Source: Dolomedes plantarius
Lineage: Eukaryota > Arthropoda > Arachnida > Araneae > Dolomedidae
Direction of reading: 5' to 3'
Assembly (NCBI GenBank): GCA_907164885.2
Contig: OU015496.1
Location: 186,027,781 to 186,091,780 of the forward strand
DNA: 64,000 nucleotides
Shown here: positions 61,915-64,000 of the stretch, one piece after another
How the letters are laid out: each line of letters opens with the position of its first letter
Position numbering within the stretch: the stretch's first letter is position 1
Notes under the pieces: generated by a model
Seen by the model: the letters and a program-made list of their open reading frames with translations, nothing else
Databases searched by the model: none
What the model was told of the DNA's origin: nothing
Made by a program: the position numbers and the translations under genes

Positions 61915-64000
61915 GTATATACTTTTTCTTTTATACTATGTCCATCTCCGACCTTTCGGTCATGAGTCGACGAGCATCCCAATACAAAGATGAAGTATAA
62001 AAACAATCGCCAAAGGTTCCGTCAGTAACACATGACGGGAAACATTCAAGAACAGCAGGGCATATGCTGAGGTGCTTCAGTCATGGGCACGCCATAGTCG
62101 CAAAGAGGGCAGGTATCTGTATCTGCCAGTCCCATTCGATACAGGTGACGCTGTAAGTAGTCGTGACCCGTGGCAAGTCTAAAGCAAGCCACACCGACCG
62201 CTCTAGGCAAGAAGCTGAAAATTCTTGCCGACTTATTCAATAGGGAATTCCACTTTTTTACAGCAGCCTTCTGTCTGTATAGACTGAGACGGATAGACTT
62301 ACTAGAGGAGGATATATATCGCTTCATATGTCGCACAGGCAAGGGAGGATCTGGTTGCACCATTTGAGATCCATTTTTAACCAATATATCTGCTCGCTTA
62401 TTTCCATATATTCCCCAGTGGCTTGGAATCCACTGCAGAGCAATGCTGTTCTTGACGTTCAACAGCTTATCTTCTTTTTCAATGCAATTCCTGAAAATCT
62501 CGCATTCCCAGTGGTTGAAAGTTGTTAAGGTCATAATTGCCGCCTTGGAATCAACAAGAAAGATGATATTTTCCTTACTGCACTGCTCTATTTTGTCTGA
62601 GGATAAATATATGGCGGCTAATTCGCCATCAAAGTTGTCAAAGTGTTTTCCAACAGCGCAAGACAATGTAAAGTCTATAGAGTAAACTCCAGCTCTAGCG
62701 TTTTTAATGGCCCCCCTCGGCTGAACCATCAGTATAGACATGGAGCCAAGTATCATCCGGGAAACTTTGATGTATGTAGCCAAGGTAGTACATTTCAATT
62801 CAGAGTCAAGAGAAGATTTTTTGTTAACATCAGATACAAGGTCCAAATAACTCTCAACAAGATTAATATTTCTCAGAGGACACCAAGGGACAGGGAAGGG
62901 AAAAGCCAAAGGAAGAAGGAAAGCCAAGGGTATCATGCAGATCTTTTAGATTAGAAAGGCAAGTCCTTTGCGTTTTCAACCTCTCCACAGCCGGCCAGGA
63001 ATGACTCAGAAAATTGTCCCTCCTTCTCAAGATTGTTTCAACAAGGTTTAAGACCATTCTCTATCTACGGTCATACAAGGGCTCCAAACCAGACTGGAGT
63101 TCCATAGTGGCAATTGGCGCAGATCTAGTACTACCAGTAATAAATCTCAGGATACGATTTTGGAAAATATCCAATCTTTTCGAATCTGTCTCTGAGACTG
63201 TAATAAGTGCTTCACTACCAAACTCAACTGCTGGTCTTACATAGGTCTTATAGGCGGTGCAAAGGACATCCTGAGTAGAGCCCCAGGTTGTACCAGCCAA
63301 ACGTTTTAAAAGTTTATCCCTGTTATCTCCACGATCAACAGCTTTTTTAATTTGTCCATGTCCAGTTTAATTTTGAATCCAAGTCGAGGCCCAAATAGGT
63401 AGTACTTTCAGTTCTTTTTAAGGCTGCTATGTACTAACCCCATTGGATTCGCTCACCTCAATGTTAACATTTGGAGAAAATTTGTCCACGGATTGCCGAC
63501 ATGGATTCAAAGATTTTTTTTAAAAAATTGTACTCCGTCATAGAGAAAGAAATTTTACATCTGTGTACATTTTTCGTTTTTTTTTTTTTTTAAATGCAAT
63601 GAATATTTTAAAATTTAAATTATTCAGAGAAAAATCTGGTTTAGTGTGTTTTAAACGCTCATAAATTCCTTCGGTGGACGAAATTTATAAAATGAATCCT
63701 GTAGCGCTTTGCAGAAAAGTTCACGCTATCTGACAATACCAATTTTATTTGATTATCAGCATTTATGTACCTGTAAATAGTTGACAAAAATATATTTGAA
63801 ATAAAAAATTTGGGGGCAGCGCTTAACCCCCCTTTAAAGAAAAAGCCATTACAATCCCTCAAAATGTCAATCCTAAGGGGGGGTGGAATTCTCGAACTGT
63901 CAACTGGACTCCTCCCACCACAAGAGTCTGCAAGAAGAGGAAAAGGGAAATACGATTTTTTTTCTTAGTACATAGCAGCCTTAATAGTTGATCTTTGTAA
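61915..64000 (-). pseudogene. 3' part of an RNase H-bearing LINE, interrupted by a MITE
   Basis: On the minus strand, reverse-transcriptase thumb/connection sequence (TYLGLDLDSKLNW, then AGTTWGSTQDVLCTAYKTYV and RPAVEFGSEALI) is followed by an RNase H domain. VYTDGS (about 62740) holds the first acidic residue, GELAAIYL the catalytic Glu, and VDSKAAI another Asp. A zinc-knuckle-like CPLC and a LYWDARRLM tail follow. This layout is that of the I/R1-related LINEs. A stop at about 63058 and at least two frameshifts (one beside TDGS, one near 62050) make it dead. The MITE at 63418-63984 splits it, and the frame continues to the window edge. Confidence 0.88.
63418..63984. mobile_element. TTAA MITE family, copy 4, nested in the LINE
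   Basis: Flanked by TTAA on both sides. Ends GGCTGCTATGTACTAACC and TTAGTACATAGCAGCC. It is the same subfamily as copy 1, with the same variant right third. Joining the flanks across a single TTAA restores the LINE reading frame. Confidence 0.95.

Noticed and set aside
62170..62954. Plus-strand frames across 62.2-62.95 kb
   Set aside because: They are antisense shadows of the LINE RNase H region, which has clear motifs on the minus strand.

Overview
This window is AT-rich eukaryotic DNA with almost no host coding sequence. It is dominated by transposable elements and their remains, satellites and microsatellites. Nothing looks bacterial or viral. There are tRNA-derived SINEs with (AAC)n tails, Tc1-like transposons, Helitrons with TC...CTRR ends, hAT elements with 8-bp duplications, and an RNase H-bearing LINE. 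These point to an arthropod, and the LINE and Tc1 protein styles resemble those I know from spiders. The species is inference and cannot be settled here.

Layout. 0.1-1.4 kb: a complete but broken Tc1-like transposon with DD36E spacing. 2.8-3.1 kb: SINE. 4.5-5.2 kb: Helitron copy. 7.9-8.05 kb: GC-rich fold-back. 9.55-10.08 kb: 131-bp tandem array. 11.3-11.6 kb: second SINE type. 14.08-17.54 kb: eight-unit 434-bp satellite ending in the right terminus of a TTAA MITE. 18.1-19.7 kb: two Helitron copies. 20.5-22.8 kb: three hAT-like insertions with internal G-run tandem units, one nested in another element. 23.3-24.4 kb: ~120-bp array. 25.3 and 28.0 kb: long (TA)n. 27.1 kb: pogo-type MITE. 28.8-29.1 kb: 290-bp mariner-type palindrome. 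30.5-34.7 kb: truncated Helitron, LTR-like insert, ATCGATAT-rich element, two head-to-tail Helitrons. 35.7-38.7 kb: two members of the TTAA MITE family, one amplified into a 160-bp satellite, with the best host exon candidate at 37.25 kb just upstream. 39.4-40.8 kb: a second complete, broken Tc1-like transposon (DD34E). 42.2-43.6 kb: solo LTR nested in an older repeat. 44.2-44.8 kb: SINE. 47.6-48.65 kb: LTR-like block and a Tc1 remnant keeping only the DNA-binding half. 49.7-50.5 kb: Helitron. 51.6-53.2 kb: hAT MITE, then a pogo-like element between 168-bp direct repeats. 53.7-56.5 kb: two unclassified repeat elements. 56.5-58.0 kb: SINE and an array closed by an inverted unit. 58.7-60.1 kb: pogo-like MITE and a second Helitron family. 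61.5-64.0 kb: a LINE fragment interrupted by a TTAA MITE.

The most notable result is that one TTAA MITE family gave rise to two different satellites here. One (160 bp) grew from its left end plus flanking DNA. The other (434 bp) grew from its right end plus another sequence. A copy of the same family sits inside the LINE at 63.4 kb, and the LINE reading frame closes across it when one TTAA is removed. This shows the target rule directly. No autonomous, intact transposase or polymerase gene is present: every recognisable coding relic has stops or frameshifts.
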